Assembly: GCF_014649395.1 (NCBI RefSeq)
Contig: NZ_BMSY01000021.1
Span: 1-64,000, forward strand
DNA: 64,000 nucleotides
Source of the DNA: Streptomyces aureoverticillatus
Lineage (GTDB): Bacteria > Actinomycetota > Actinomycetes > Streptomycetales > Streptomycetaceae
Reading direction: 5' to 3'
Notes under the pieces: generated by a model
Told to the model about the DNA's origin: nothing
What the model saw: only the letters and a program-made list of their open reading frames with translations
Databases searched by the model: none
Shown here: positions 1-8,705 of the stretch, one piece after another
Numbering within the stretch: the stretch's first letter is position 1
Layout of the letters: each line of letters begins with the position of its first letter
Made by a program: the position numbers and the translations under genes

Positions 1-452
1 CCTACGGCGGCCCGCTCGCCCACGCCGTCGCGGAAGCCCTGGACCGGCGCGGGCACGAGGTCGGCCTTGTGGCCATCCTGGACTCCCAGCCGGCGAACTG
101 GTTCAAGGAGGCGGCCGACTGGACGCAGAAGCTCTACCGGGAGGACATCGAGGAAGTCTTCGGCCAGTTCATGAACACCGAGAACATGGACCGCTTCATG
201 GAGGACATGTCGAGGGTCGGGGCCAACAACCTGTCCAGGATGGCGGAGTTCGAATCGCCGGTGTACCGCGGCGACGTGCTGTTCTTCAACGCGAAGCTGG
301 ACAAGGACGGGAAGTCGTGGGCGCAGGACTGGCGGCCGTACGTCCTCGGTTCCATCGAGGAGCACGACGTGTCCGCCACCCACCACGACATGAGCATGCC
401 CGCACCCGTGGCCGAAGTCATGGAGGTCATCGCCCGCAAGCTGGCGGACTGA
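1..452 (+). CDS. NRPS/PKS C-terminal thioesterase (3' part only)
   Basis: The reading frame is open from base 3 to the TGA at 450-452, and the 5' end lies outside the window. The first residues read YGGPLAHAVAEAL, which matches the segment just after the nucleophile serine of alpha/beta-hydrolase thioesterases (GxSxGG), followed by VAILDSQPANW, the usual strand after it. A late His sits in SATHHDMSMP, where the catalytic His of type I thioesterase domains falls before the C-terminus. About 150 residues are visible. In the family this domain releases a peptide or polyketide from a carrier protein. Whether it is the last domain of a megasynthase or a free type II thioesterase cannot be told, because the part carrying or lacking a carrier protein is missing. 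A strong hairpin 90 bases downstream ends the unit. Confidence 0.8.
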   Translation, partial: YGGPLAHAVAEALDRRGHEVGLVAILDSQPANWFKEAADWTQKLYREDIEEVFGQFMNTENMDRFMEDMSRVGANNLSRMAEFESPVYRGDVLFFNAKLDKDGKSWAQDWRPYVLGSIEEHDVSATHHDMSMPAPVAEVMEVIARKLAD

Positions 453-540
453 GCCGCTGCGGCGGACCGAGCCGCTGCTTGCGGACGGACGCCGAAGCGG
501 AGCCGGCGGTGATGTGACCGCCGCCAGGTGATCGTTGCGA

Positions 541-578
541 TCTTATGGGCCACGTCTTGCGCGACGTGGCCCATAAGA
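541..578 (+). terminator. 16-bp perfect stem-loop after the thioesterase
   Basis: Bases 541-556 (TCTTATGGGCCACGTC) pair perfectly with 563-578 around the 6-base loop TTGCGC. No T tract follows, which is common for actinobacterial terminators. It sits 88 bases after the thioesterase stop and before any other gene, so it likely ends the assembly-line transcript. Confidence 0.75.
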
Positions 579-635
579 GCAGCCTCAGCCCTCCGCGCGA
601 GGGACGCGCCTGGAGGACCCGAGGAAGGACGACTC

Positions 636-818
636 GTGGGCGACTCGCTCCGAGCAAGGCGACCGCGCCGCGCACTCACCTCCGGCACGGCCGTTCTCGC
701 GAATGGCCTCGCCATGGCTGTCGCGGCGGGGCTGATCGCGCCCGCCTCGGCCGCCCCGGCAACCGCGGAAGGGCCACGGCCCACGGCCTGCCCGGCGGGT
801 GCGGGCAGCGCTCCCTGA
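636..818 (+). CDS. short secreted peptide or remnant of a secreted protein
   Basis: The GTG at 636 is preceded by GAGGAAGGA at about 621-629, a convincing ribosome binding site. The 60-residue product starts with an arginine-rich n-region (RARRPRR), has a hydrophobic stretch (VLANGLAMAVAAGLIA) and a signal peptidase I-like site (APASAAPA). Only about 20 residues (PATAEGPRPTACPAGAGSAP) follow before the stop. It may be a tiny secreted peptide, or the intact start of a larger exported protein whose body has been lost. I do not recognise a family. It lies alone between the terminator at 541-578 and the gene at 998. Confidence 0.4.
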   Translation: MGDSLRARRPRRALTSGTAVLANGLAMAVAAGLIAPASAAPATAEGPRPTACPAGAGSAP

Positions 819-997
819 GCCGCACTTTGTCCTGGTGCGGGGAAAAGTCTTGTTCCTTGCTGCGCAAGGGCTTCCGGCTTCGATGAAAGCTGACTAGCGT
901 CCCGCACCAACCCACCCGCTCCAACTCGCCCACCCCGCTTCACCGTTCCACTGCACCCGCTCCACTTCCCCCGCCTCATCACCTGCCGGGAGCAGCA
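819..997. other. intergenic region before the PA14 protein
   Basis: This stretch is lighter in G+C than its surroundings. A possible -10 (TAGCGT, 895-900) with a poor -35 (TTCCGG, 872-877) at 17 bases spacing could drive the gene at 998. The ribosome binding site GGGAG ends a few bases before that ATG. Nothing else is evident. Confidence 0.3.
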
Positions 998-3900
998 ATG
1001 AGCGCACGGTCGCACCGAAGATTCCGAAACCTCCGAAGATTCCGCACCCGCCTGAGCTTCCTGGTGGTGGGGTCCTTCCTCGCCGGAGCCGCCTGGGCGG
1101 CCCCGGCTGCCGCCGAGGACGACCCGGGTCCCTTCGTCGAACTCCCGCCCCAGGAGCCCGGCGTGACCCAGCGCGTCTACGACATGCAGCAACCGCTGCA
1201 GAAGCTGTGCGAGCTCAAGGCCGGCCAGACACCGAACGTCGACGAGCTGAAACCCACCGTCGACTGGAAGGAGGCCGGGGACTTCGGCGGCCTGGCCGAC
1301 AACTTCGTCTCGCACACCATCGCCAACATCAAGGTCCCGCAGGACGGCACCTACACCTTCCGCCTCACCAGCGACGACGGCTCCCGGTTGCTGATCGACA
1401 ACAAGCGGGTCATCGACCACGACGGCCTGCACGGGCCGACGCCCAAGGACGGCACGGTCGAGCTGACGGCCGGCTATCACGCGCTGCTGATCGAGCACTT
1501 CGAGGCAGGCGGGGAGCAGCAGGTCACGCTCGCCTGGCAGCCGCCGGGCGCGAGCGATTTCGCCGTCGTGCCGAACTCGGTCCTGAGCACCGACGCGGGC
1601 GTCGTGCGCGTCACGGCGCCGGGCCGCAAGGAGTGCGCCAACTCCACGGAGACACCGGGCGACGGACTGCCGCTGAACGGCGTCCACCCCGACTACCGGC
1701 TCACCGACCTCAGGCCGAAGGGGTTCGAGCCGCAGGTCTCCGCGATGGACTGGCTGCCCGACGGCCGGCTCGCCGTGGCCACCTGGGGCGGCACCGACAA
1801 CTCCAAGGGCGAGGTCTACCTCCTGGACCACGTCACCGGCAGCACAGGACCGGACAAGGTGACCACCAAGAAGGTCGCCGAGGGGCTCAAGGAGCCCATG
1901 GGCCTGAAGTACGTCGACGGCTCGCTCTACGTCTCGCAGAAACACGAGCTGACCCGGCTCAAGGACGACGACGGGGACGACGTCACCGACGCGTACGAGA
2001 CCGTCGCCACCTGGCCGTTCGGCAAGAACTTCCACGAGTTCGCGTTCGGCCTGCTCTACCGGGACGGCTTCTTCTACCTGAACCTGTCCGTGGCCATCAA
2101 CTACGGCGGTGCCACCACCGATCCGCAGCCCGCGAAGAACCGCGGCACCACCATCAAGGTCAACCGCGAGACCGGTGAGGTCTCCTATGTCGCGGGCGGT
2201 CTGCGCACCCCCAACGGCATCGGCTGGGGGCCCGAAGGCGAGCTGTTCGCCACCGACAACCAGGGCGGCTGGCTGCCGTCGTCGAAGCTCGTGCACGTCA
2301 AGCAGGGCCGCTTCTTCAACCATCACACCAACCCCGACGGCCCGTTCGACGACAAGCCCGTCACCCGGCCCGTGCTGTGGCTGCCGCAGAACGAGATCGG
2401 CAACTCGCCGAGCACCCCGATCCTGCTCAAGGAGGGCACCTTCGCCGGACAGATGCTCATCGGCGACGTGACCTATGGCGGCGTCCAGCGCGCGTCCCTG
2501 GAGAAGGTCGGCGGCGAGTACCAGGGCGCGGTCTTCCGCTTCACCCAGGGACTTGAAGCAGGCGTCAACCGGATCAGTACGGGTCCCGACGGCGCCCTGT
2601 ACGCCGGTGGCCTGGGCGCGGGCGGCAACTGGGGCCAGCCGGGCAAGCTGAAGCACGGCCTCCAGAAGCTGGCACCGCAGGGCAACGACGCCTTCGACAT
2701 CAAGACCATGCGCGCCACCAGGACCGGCTTCCGGCTGGAGTACACCAAGCCGGTCTCCCAGGCGACGGCCGACAAGCTCGCCGCCCGCTACCAGGTCGCG
2801 CAGTGGCGCTACGTACCGACCGCCGCCTACGGCGGCCCCAAGGTGGACGAGGAGACCCTGCCGGTGCGCGCGGCGACGCTCTCCTCCGACCGCAAGAAGG
2901 TCACCCTGGAGATCCCGGGCCTGAAGCCCGACCGGGTCGTCCACGTGCGCTCACCCCGCCCCTTCACCGCCGAGGGCGGCAAGCAGCTGTGGAGCACCGA
3001 GGCGTGGTACACGCTGAACCGCATCCCCGGCGTGCAGCCCACCCCGCAGTCGCTCTACGAGGCCGAGGAGGCCCGGCTCGGCGGCGGCGCCACCACCGAC
3101 GACAACCACTCCGCGTACTCCGGCCGTGGCTTCGTCGCCGGCTACGGCACCAAGGGCGCCACCACCACCTTCGACGTCCGTACGAAGAAGGCGGGCACCT
3201 ATGACGTCGGCCTTCGCTACGCCAACGGGCCGCATCCGGCCACCGGGACCAAGACGCTGAGCGTCCACGTCAACGGCCAAAAGGTGCGGCAGACCAAGCT
3301 GTTGAGCACCGGCACCTGGGACAAGTGGTCCACGCAGACCGAGCGGCTGAGGCTGCGGTCCGGAGCCAACACCATCACCTACACCCACGACGACGGCGAC
3401 ACCGGACATGTGAACCTCGACCTGCTCGCCGTCCACCCGCAGGGCAGCACGCACACCCTCTTCGACGGCGCCGACCGCTCACGCTGGCAGCACACCGACG
3501 GACGCACCCCGCAGTGGCCGCTGGTGGGGGACCGCGCGATGGAGGTCTGCTGCGGCGACATCCGCACCAAGCAGGCGTTCCAGGACTTCAAGCTGCACGT
3601 CGAGTTCTGGCTGCCGAAGCTGCCGCCGGACGTGACCGGCCAGGACCGCGCGAACAGCGGCGTGTATCTGCACGAGCGGTACGAGATCCAGATCCTGGAC
3701 TCGTACGGCGACGACTCGCCCGCCGACAACGAGGCCGGCGCGATCTACAAGAAGAAGGCGCCCGACGTCAACGCGGCCAAACCGCCCGGGACCTGGCAGA
3801 CGTACGACATCTCCTTCCGCGCGGCCCGCTTCGACGACAGCGGCGCGAAGACGGAGGACGCCCGCGTCACGCTGGTGTGGAACGGCGTCAAGGTCCACGA

Positions 3901-4024
3901 CGACGTGGCCGTCGACGGGCCGACGGGAGCGGGGGAGCCCGAGGGCCCGACGGCGGGCGCGATCCGGTTGCAGGACCACGCCAACGCGGTCCGGTACCGG
4001 AACGTCTCGATACAGCCGTTGTAG
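998..4024 (+). CDS. large secreted PA14 / beta-propeller / CBM / DUF1080 protein
   Basis: This 1008-residue exported protein starts with an Arg-rich signal peptide cleaved near APAAAED. In order I see a PA14-like domain (about 85-185; TYTFRLTSDDGSRLLIDN), a large propeller like those of sorbosone-dehydrogenase or heme-associated PQQ proteins (about 220-560; RTPNGIGWGPEGELFATDNQ), a linking beta domain, a CBM6/35-like module (about 685-810, starting YEAEEARL) and a C-terminal DUF1080 / 3-keto-disaccharide hydrolase-like concanavalin fold (about 818-1008; TLFDGADRSRW, NSGVYLHERYEIQILDSYG). These modules together point to binding and breakdown or oxidation of extracellular polysaccharide. The ATG is preceded by GGGAG. 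It is monocistronic, ending in a strong hairpin at 4053-4083. The exact substrate is unknown. Confidence 0.9.
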   Translation: MSARSHRRFRNLRRFRTRLSFLVVGSFLAGAAWAAPAAAEDDPGPFVELPPQEPGVTQRVYDMQQPLQKLCELKAGQTPNVDELKPTVDWKEAGDFGGLADNFVSHTIANIKVPQDGTYTFRLTSDDGSRLLIDNKRVIDHDGLHGPTPKDGTVELTAGYHALLIEHFEAGGEQQVTLAWQPPGASDFAVVPNSVLSTDAGVVRVTAPGRKECANSTETPGDGLPLNGVHPDYRLTDLRPKGFEPQVSAMDWLPDGRLAVATWGGTDNSKGEVYLLDHVTGSTGPDKVTTKKVAEGLKEPMGLKYVDGSLYVSQKHELTRLKDDDGDDVTDAYETVATWPFGKNFHEFAFGLLYRDGFFYLNLSVAINYGGATTDPQPAKNRGTTIKVNRETGEVSYVAGGLRTPNGIGWGPEGELFATDNQGGWLPSSKLVHVKQGRFFNHHTNPDGPFDDKPVTRPVLWLPQNEIGNSPSTPILLKEGTFAGQMLIGDVTYGGVQRASLEKVGGEYQGAVFRFTQGLEAGVNRISTGPDGALYAGGLGAGGNWGQPGKLKHGLQKLAPQGNDAFDIKTMRATRTGFRLEYTKPVSQATADKLAARYQVAQWRYVPTAAYGGPKVDEETLPVRAATLSSDRKKVTLEIPGLKPDRVVHVRSPRPFTAEGGKQLWSTEAWYTLNRIPGVQPTPQSLYEAEEARLGGGATTDDNHSAYSGRGFVAGYGTKGATTTFDVRTKKAGTYDVGLRYANGPHPATGTKTLSVHVNGQKVRQTKLLSTGTWDKWSTQTERLRLRSGANTITYTHDDGDTGHVNLDLLAVHPQGSTHTLFDGADRSRWQHTDGRTPQWPLVGDRAMEVCCGDIRTKQAFQDFKLHVEFWLPKLPPDVTGQDRANSGVYLHERYEIQILDSYGDDSPADNEAGAIYKKKAPDVNAAKPPGTWQTYDISFRAARFDDSGAKTEDARVTLVWNGVKVHDDVAVDGPTGAGEPEGPTAGAIRLQDHANAVRYRNVSIQPL

Positions 4025-4052
4025 CTCTCGGCACGGCCCCTGCGGGCCTCCG

Positions 4053-4083
4053 ACGGGACGCGCCCGCCGCGGGCGCGTCCCGT
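4053..4083 (+). terminator. 14-bp hairpin after the PA14 protein
   Basis: Bases 4053-4066 (ACGGGACGCGCCCG) pair perfectly with 4070-4083 around the loop CCG, 29 bases after the stop codon. The stem is followed by TCCCC, not a T run. Confidence 0.8.
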
Positions 4084-4155
4084 TCCCCGTCGCCGGCACA
4101 GGCGCGTAAGGTCCGACGGCATGCAGCCCTCACGTCCCCGACGTCCTGTGGTGTC

Positions 4156-4623
4156 ATGACCGGCCGCCGCAGCGCCGGACTGCTCCTCTTCCGCAACCCC
4201 GGCCCGGCGCCCGAAGTGCTGATCGGCCACATGGGCGGGCCGTTCTGGGCCCGCCGTGACCACGCGGCCTGGTCCATCCCCAAAGGCGAGCACGGCGACG
4301 ACGAGGAACCCCTGACAGCCGCGCTGAGGGAGTTCGAGGAGGAACTGGGCCGACCGGCCCCCGAAGGCCCCTACCTTCCGTTGGGCGACGTGCGGCAGGC
4401 AGGCGGCAAGACGGTGACCGTGTGGGCCGTCGAGGCCGACCTCGACCCGGAGACCGTGGTGCCCGGCACCTTCCGCATGGAGTGGCCACGCGGCTCGGGC
4501 CACCTCCAGGAGTTCCCCGAGCTCGACCGCGTGGCCTGGCTCCCGCTGGACCGGGCCGCCGAGAAGCTGGTGGCGGGCCAGCGGGTGTTCCTGGACAGGC
4601 TGGCGGGGCTCCTGGCTGCCTGA
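4156..4623 (+). CDS. Nudix hydrolase
   Basis: A 155-residue single-domain protein. The Nudix box is complete: G-x5-E-x7-REFEEELG in KGEHGDDEEPLTAALREFEEELG (split here as KGEHGDDEE then PLTAALREFEEELG), giving the Glu residues that bind Mg2+. Members hydrolyse nucleoside diphosphates linked to another group. The N-terminal RSAGLLLFRNPGPAPEVLIGH strand and the conserved W before the box (AAWSIPKGE) fit Streptomyces Nudix proteins annotated only as housekeeping. I start at ATG 4156 because upstream in-frame sequence lacks the family's start and overlaps the terminator. Substrate unknown. Confidence 0.85.
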   Translation: MTGRRSAGLLLFRNPGPAPEVLIGHMGGPFWARRDHAAWSIPKGEHGDDEEPLTAALREFEEELGRPAPEGPYLPLGDVRQAGGKTVTVWAVEADLDPETVVPGTFRMEWPRGSGHLQEFPELDRVAWLPLDRAAEKLVAGQRVFLDRLAGLLAA

Positions 4624-4658
4624 ACGAGGCGGCGGGCGTAAGGGGCACGGTGCAGGGG

Positions 4659-4680
4659 GAGGCGTCTACCGCGACGCCTC
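4659..4680. terminator. small hairpin between convergent genes
   Basis: GAGGCGTC (4659-4666) pairs with GACGCCTC (4673-4680) around 6 bases, overlapping the stop of the molybdenum oxidase gene. It could end transcription from both sides. Confidence 0.4.
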
Positions 4681-6948
4681 GTCCGCCCCGCTGAGGATGT
4701 CCTCGATGGTGATCGGCAGCTTGCGCAAGCGCCGTCCGATGGCGTGGTGGATGGCGTTGGCGATCGCCGGGGCCACCCCCGCCTGGCCCACCTCGCCGAC
4801 GCCCTTCACGCCCAGCGGGTTGACGACGGTGTCCCGGACCTCGATGAAGTCGACGTCCACATCGGGCGCGTCGGCGTTGACCGGCACCAGGTATTCGCCG
4901 AGGCTCGCGTTCGCCCAGCGGCCCGTGCCCGGCTCCATGTGCGTCGCCTCCAGGAGCGCCTGGCTCAGGCCCCAGATCATGCCGCCCATGAGCTGGCTGC
5001 GGGCGGTCTTGGCGTTGAGGACGCGGCCGGGCGCGAACGCCCCGGCCAGGCGGCGCACGCGGACCAGACCTAGGACCGGGTCGACGGCAACCTCGGCGAA
5101 CTGCGCGCCGAAGGTCATCGACGCGAAGGGCGCGTCCTGGGGTGGCGGGCCCCAGGAGCCGGTGGCCTCCATGTCCGGCAGGAAGTTGCGCTGGAGCAGT
5201 TCGGCGTAGTCCTCACCGGTCCCGGGCGCGTCACGCAGCACCATCCGGCCGTCGCGCACGTCGACGTCGGCGGGGTCGGCGCCGTGCAGCGGGGACCCCT
5301 CGTCCCCGACGGCCCGGGCGATCAGCTGCTCACGCAGTGCGCTCGCGGCGGTGTGCACCGTCGCGCTGACCATGCCCGCGCCGGAGGACCCGACGGCGGC
5401 GGCCACGTTCGGCAGGTCGGTGTCCCCGCCCTCGAACCGGCACCGCTCCACCGGCAGTCCCAGCGCCTCGGCGGCGACCTGCGTCATCACGGTGAGGACG
5501 CCGGTGCCGATGTCGGTGACCGCGGCCTGGACGACGGCCGTGCCGTCGGCGTACAGCCGGGCGCGGGCCCGCTGCGGGTTGTTCGGCCCGTACACCGGAT
5601 ACGCGCTCGCGGCCATGCCGAGACCGATCAGCCAGTCGCCGTCGCGGGCCGGCGGCGCGGCCCGGCGCTCCCAGCCGATGCGCTCCGCGCCCCGCTCCAG
5701 GCACTCGCGCAGCCCGTTGCTGCTCCACGGGCGCCCGGACGCCGGATCGTTCTCGGTGTAGTTGCGCAGGCGCAGCTCCAGCGGGTCGAGGTCGACGCGT
5801 TCGGCGAGTTCGTCCATGGCGGTCTCCAGCGCGAACAGGCCGGTCGCCTCGCCCGGGCAGCGCATGAACGTCGGCGTCGTCGTGTTGGCGCGGATCAGCC
5901 GGTACACGCCCTCGTAGTTCGGGCATGCGTACAGCTGCCCCGCCACGCCGAGCGAGGGCTCGGCCCAGTGGTCGAACGGCGAGGTCGGCGACAGCTTGTG
6001 GTGGCGCAGTGCGACCAGACGCCCGTCCTCGTCCGCGCCGAGCGTGAGCCGCTGCTCCTGCTCCTCACGGTGCCCGCAGGCGACGAACATCTGCTCCCGG
6101 GTGAGGGCGAGCCGCACCGGGCGCCCGACCTTGCGGGCGGCGAGCGCGGCCAGCGTCGGATGGTGCCAGACCATCGCCTTGCCGCCGAAGCTGCCGCCCG
6201 TGAAGTGGCCGATCACGCGGACGCGGGTGTGCGGGATGCCGAGCAGCGCGGCCACCGTGTGCTGGGTGGCGGTGACGCCCTGCGTGGTGTCGTGCAGGGT
6301 GAGCCGGTCGCCCTCCCAGTACGCGGTCGCGGCCGACGTCTCGATGGGGTTGTGGTGGTTGGCGGCGAACGTGAAGGTGCGGTCCACGGTGACGGCTGCC
6401 GCGCCGAGCGCCGCCTCCACGTCACCGCGTTCGGTACGGCCCGGAACGAAGCCCGCGAAGATCGCCTCGGGTTCGTACGCCTGGTCGCGGCCCTGGGCGA
6501 TGACGGTGACGGACGGCTCCTCGGCGTACGAGACCCGCACGAGCCGCGAGGCGTGCAGGGCGCGCTCGTACGTGTCGGCGACGACCAGCGCCACATGCTG
6601 CCCGGCGTAGTGGATCTCGTCGCCCTGCATCGGGAAGAACGTCTCGCCGGGGGCGACCGAACCGGCCAGGGACGGCAGCAGCTGGGGCTGTGCCGCGATC
6701 TTGCCGAGGTTCTCGTGGGTGAGCACGGCGAGGACGCCCTCGGCCCGCTCGGCCGCCGCGGAGTCGATGGACGTGATCCGGCCGCGGGCGACGCGGGCGC
6801 CCACGAGCACGGCGTGCGTGAGGCCGGTCAGCGGGACCTCGGCGGCGTACCGGGCGGTGCCGGTGACCTTGGCGTGGCCGTCGACCCGGTCCAGGGGGCG
6901 GCCGACCGGGCCGTCCGTGGGGGCCGGGGTGGGGGTGATCGTGGTCAT
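4666..6948 (-). CDS. molybdopterin subunit of PaoABC-like aldehyde oxidase
   Basis: This 760-residue subunit is the catalytic part of a xanthine oxidase-family enzyme. The small N-terminal Ald_Xan_dh domain (about 20-130) is followed by two molybdenum-cofactor domains. Visible signatures are GGSFGGKAMVWHHP near the cofactor pocket and KGVGEVGQAG near the C-terminus, whose Glu is the catalytic base. In the family it hydroxylates an aldehyde or N-heterocycle with water-derived oxygen. Its ATG overlaps the stop of the FAD subunit (ATGA), so the two are coupled. The order small Fe-S, FAD, Mo subunit and the cluster motif in the FAD subunit match E. coli PaoABC (YagTSR) better than xanthine dehydrogenase. 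Confidence 0.9.
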   Translation of the reverse strand: MTTITPTPAPTDGPVGRPLDRVDGHAKVTGTARYAAEVPLTGLTHAVLVGARVARGRITSIDSAAAERAEGVLAVLTHENLGKIAAQPQLLPSLAGSVAPGETFFPMQGDEIHYAGQHVALVVADTYERALHASRLVRVSYAEEPSVTVIAQGRDQAYEPEAIFAGFVPGRTERGDVEAALGAAAVTVDRTFTFAANHHNPIETSAATAYWEGDRLTLHDTTQGVTATQHTVAALLGIPHTRVRVIGHFTGGSFGGKAMVWHHPTLAALAARKVGRPVRLALTREQMFVACGHREEQEQRLTLGADEDGRLVALRHHKLSPTSPFDHWAEPSLGVAGQLYACPNYEGVYRLIRANTTTPTFMRCPGEATGLFALETAMDELAERVDLDPLELRLRNYTENDPASGRPWSSNGLRECLERGAERIGWERRAAPPARDGDWLIGLGMAASAYPVYGPNNPQRARARLYADGTAVVQAAVTDIGTGVLTVMTQVAAEALGLPVERCRFEGGDTDLPNVAAAVGSSGAGMVSATVHTAASALREQLIARAVGDEGSPLHGADPADVDVRDGRMVLRDAPGTGEDYAELLQRNFLPDMEATGSWGPPPQDAPFASMTFGAQFAEVAVDPVLGLVRVRRLAGAFAPGRVLNAKTARSQLMGGMIWGLSQALLEATHMEPGTGRWANASLGEYLVPVNADAPDVDVDFIEVRDTVVNPLGVKGVGEVGQAGVAPAIANAIHHAIGRRLRKLPITIEDILSGADEASR

Positions 6949-7949
6949 GACCGGCTCCCGTCTCGGGTGAGCGTCTCCAGGGCGCGGACCAGGGTGCGGC
7001 GCGCCAGCTCGGGCTTGAAGGCGTTCATGGGGGTGGTGCGGGCGGCGGCGAGCTCCGCGCGTGCGGCGAGATCGAAGCTCTTGGTGGTGGCCGGGCCCCC
7101 GACCAGCGCGTCCTCGGCGCGGCGGGCCCGCCAGGGCCGGGTGCCGACCCCGCCGAGCGCGATGCGCACGCCGCCGACCTTGCCGTCGCGCACCTCGATC
7201 GCCGCGGCCACCGACACCAGGGCGAACTCGTACGACTCACGGTCACGCACCTTGAGGTACAGCGAACGCCGGGCCATCGGCAGCGCGGGCACCTCGATGG
7301 CGGTGATCAACTCCCCGTGGGTCAGCGGATGTTCGCGGTGAGGGGTGTCGCCGGGCTCCAGGAAGAAGTCGTCGAAGGCGTACGTGTGCTCGCCGTCGAG
7401 GGTGCGGGTGCGGATCCGGGCGTCGAGGGCGGCCAGCGGGACCGCCACGTCGGAGGGGTGGGTGGCGATGCAGTGCTCGCTGGTGCCGAGCACCGCGTGG
7501 GTGCGGCTGACCCCGGTGAGCGCGGCGCAGCCCGCGCCGGGCTCCCGCTTGTTGCAGGGGGACTCGGCGTCCCGGTAGTAGCCGCAGCGGACCTTCTGCA
7601 TCATGTTGCCGCCCATGGAGGCCATGTGGCGCAGCTGGGCGGAGGCGCCGAGGACCAGCGCCCGCGAGACCATGGGGAAGCGTTCCTGGACGACGGGCGA
7701 GGAGGCCACGTCGCTCATCCGGGTCAGCGCGCCGATCCGCAGGCCGCCGTCCGGCAGCTCCTCGATGCCGGCCAGTGGCAGCCGGTTGATGTCCACCAGG
7801 CGGCGGGGGCCGAGGACGTGCTGGCGCAGCAGGTCCACCTCGGTGGTGCCGCCCGCGAGGAAGTCGCTGCCGGGGTCGTCGGTGACGGCGCGCAGGGCGC
7901 TGTCGATGCCGTCGGCGCCCTCGGCGCGCAGATAGCTGATGGGTCGCAT
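6945..7949 (-). CDS. FAD subunit of PaoABC-like aldehyde oxidase
   Basis: A 334-residue FAD-binding subunit. FAD contacts are visible in FLAGGTTEVDLLRQ and GASAQLRHMASMGGNMMQ. Unlike ordinary xanthine dehydrogenase FAD subunits it carries RCGYYRDAESPCNKREPGAGC, a cysteine insert equivalent to the one binding a [4Fe-4S] cluster in E. coli PaoB (YagS). Electrons would pass from the molybdenum centre through the Fe-S clusters to FAD. I chose ATG 7949 (MRPISYLRAEG) because family members start there; the open frame continues upstream into the Fe-S gene. It follows the Fe-S gene by 14 bases and overlaps the next gene by 4. Confidence 0.9.
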   Translation of the reverse strand: MRPISYLRAEGADGIDSALRAVTDDPGSDFLAGGTTEVDLLRQHVLGPRRLVDINRLPLAGIEELPDGGLRIGALTRMSDVASSPVVQERFPMVSRALVLGASAQLRHMASMGGNMMQKVRCGYYRDAESPCNKREPGAGCAALTGVSRTHAVLGTSEHCIATHPSDVAVPLAALDARIRTRTLDGEHTYAFDDFFLEPGDTPHREHPLTHGELITAIEVPALPMARRSLYLKVRDRESYEFALVSVAAAIEVRDGKVGGVRIALGGVGTRPWRARRAEDALVGGPATTKSFDLAARAELAAARTTPMNAFKPELARRTLVRALETLTRDGSRS

Positions 7950-7963
7950 GTCCGCTCGGCTCC

Positions 7964-8518
7964 TCAGACGCGGTCGCGGGCCGCGCGGATGGCGGCCCTG
8001 ATGTTCGGGTACGCGGCGCAACGGCAGATGTTGCCGCTCATCCACTCCTTGATCTCGCCGTCGTCCCCCGCGTGCCCCTCACGGACGCAGCCCACCGCCG
8101 ACATGATCTGGCCGGGCGTGCAGTAGCCGCACTGGAAGGCGTCGTGGCGGATGAACTCCTCCTGCATCGGATGGAGCCGCCCGTCGCCGGTGCCGTCGGG
8201 CGTGGCCAGCCCCTCCACGGTGGTGATCTCGGCGCCCTCGCACGTGATGGCCAGCGTCAGGCAGGCGAGGACCCGGCGGCCGTCGACCCAGACCGTGCAG
8301 GCCCCGCAGGTTCCCTGGTCGCAGCCGCGTTTGGCGCCCGTGAGCTGGAGCTCGTCGCGCAGCGCCCCCAGCAGGCTGACCCGGGGCTCGATGTCCACGT
8401 GCCGCTGGGCGCCATTGACGTCGAGCCGCACCTTGACCGGATCCGGACCGCGCTCGTCCGCCTCCGGTTCGGTGGCCGTGCCCGCGCCCGTCTCCGTGCC
8501 CGGTGTGCGCACTGTCAT
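7964..8518 (-). CDS. [2Fe-2S] subunit of PaoABC-like aldehyde oxidase
   Basis: A 184-residue electron-transfer subunit with two clusters: the plant-ferredoxin type (CDQGTCGACTVWVDGRRVLAC) and the alpha-helical type (CGYCTPGQIMS ... CRCAAYP). The ATG at 8518 follows GGAGG with good spacing, so the longer upstream frame is not used. The N-terminus (MTVRTPGTETGAG) is a loose acidic extension without the twin-arginine signal that exports E. coli PaoA, so this complex should stay in the cytoplasm. First gene of the three-gene operon; no maturation chaperone gene (PaoD/XdhC type) is next to it. Confidence 0.9.
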   Translation of the reverse strand: MTVRTPGTETGAGTATEPEADERGPDPVKVRLDVNGAQRHVDIEPRVSLLGALRDELQLTGAKRGCDQGTCGACTVWVDGRRVLACLTLAITCEGAEITTVEGLATPDGTGDGRLHPMQEEFIRHDAFQCGYCTPGQIMSAVGCVREGHAGDDGEIKEWMSGNICRCAAYPNIRAAIRAARDRV

Positions 8519-8599
8519 GCCGGTGCCTCCTTCGGCCCGTGTGCGAGGTGCTCCTGATGCGCCGCTCGAACGCGGCGTACCAAGAGCGAGCCTCACACA

Positions 8600-8660
8600 C
8601 GGAGCGGAAGTGGGCAATCAGTGCATAAGGTATTTAACGGTCACGAGGTCACGTGCCGGC
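8600..8660 (-). promoter_or_regulatory. AT-rich promoter region of the aldehyde oxidase operon
   Basis: Reading the minus strand, the AT-rich run TTAAATACCTTATGC lies about 100 bases before the Fe-S gene and is flanked by a direct repeat of GGTCAC (8639-8644 and 8647-8652, plus strand). This is the only AT-rich patch in the gap, so it is the likely promoter, but I cannot fix -35 and -10 boxes. Confidence 0.35.
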
Positions 8661-8705
8661 GCCGGTGTGCCCGGCGTGGTGGGCCGCAGGGCGGGTCCGG
8701 CTCGG

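Noticed and set aside
134..2944. Long minus-strand frame (936 codons) over the PA14 protein gene
   Set aside because: It is antisense to a clear multi-domain gene, has no domain or start signal, and follows from the GC-rich third positions of the plus strand.
5284..7341. Plus-strand frame of 685 codons over the molybdenum oxidase subunit
   Set aside because: It is the antisense shadow of a conserved enzyme gene, with Arg/Gly-rich text and no family match.
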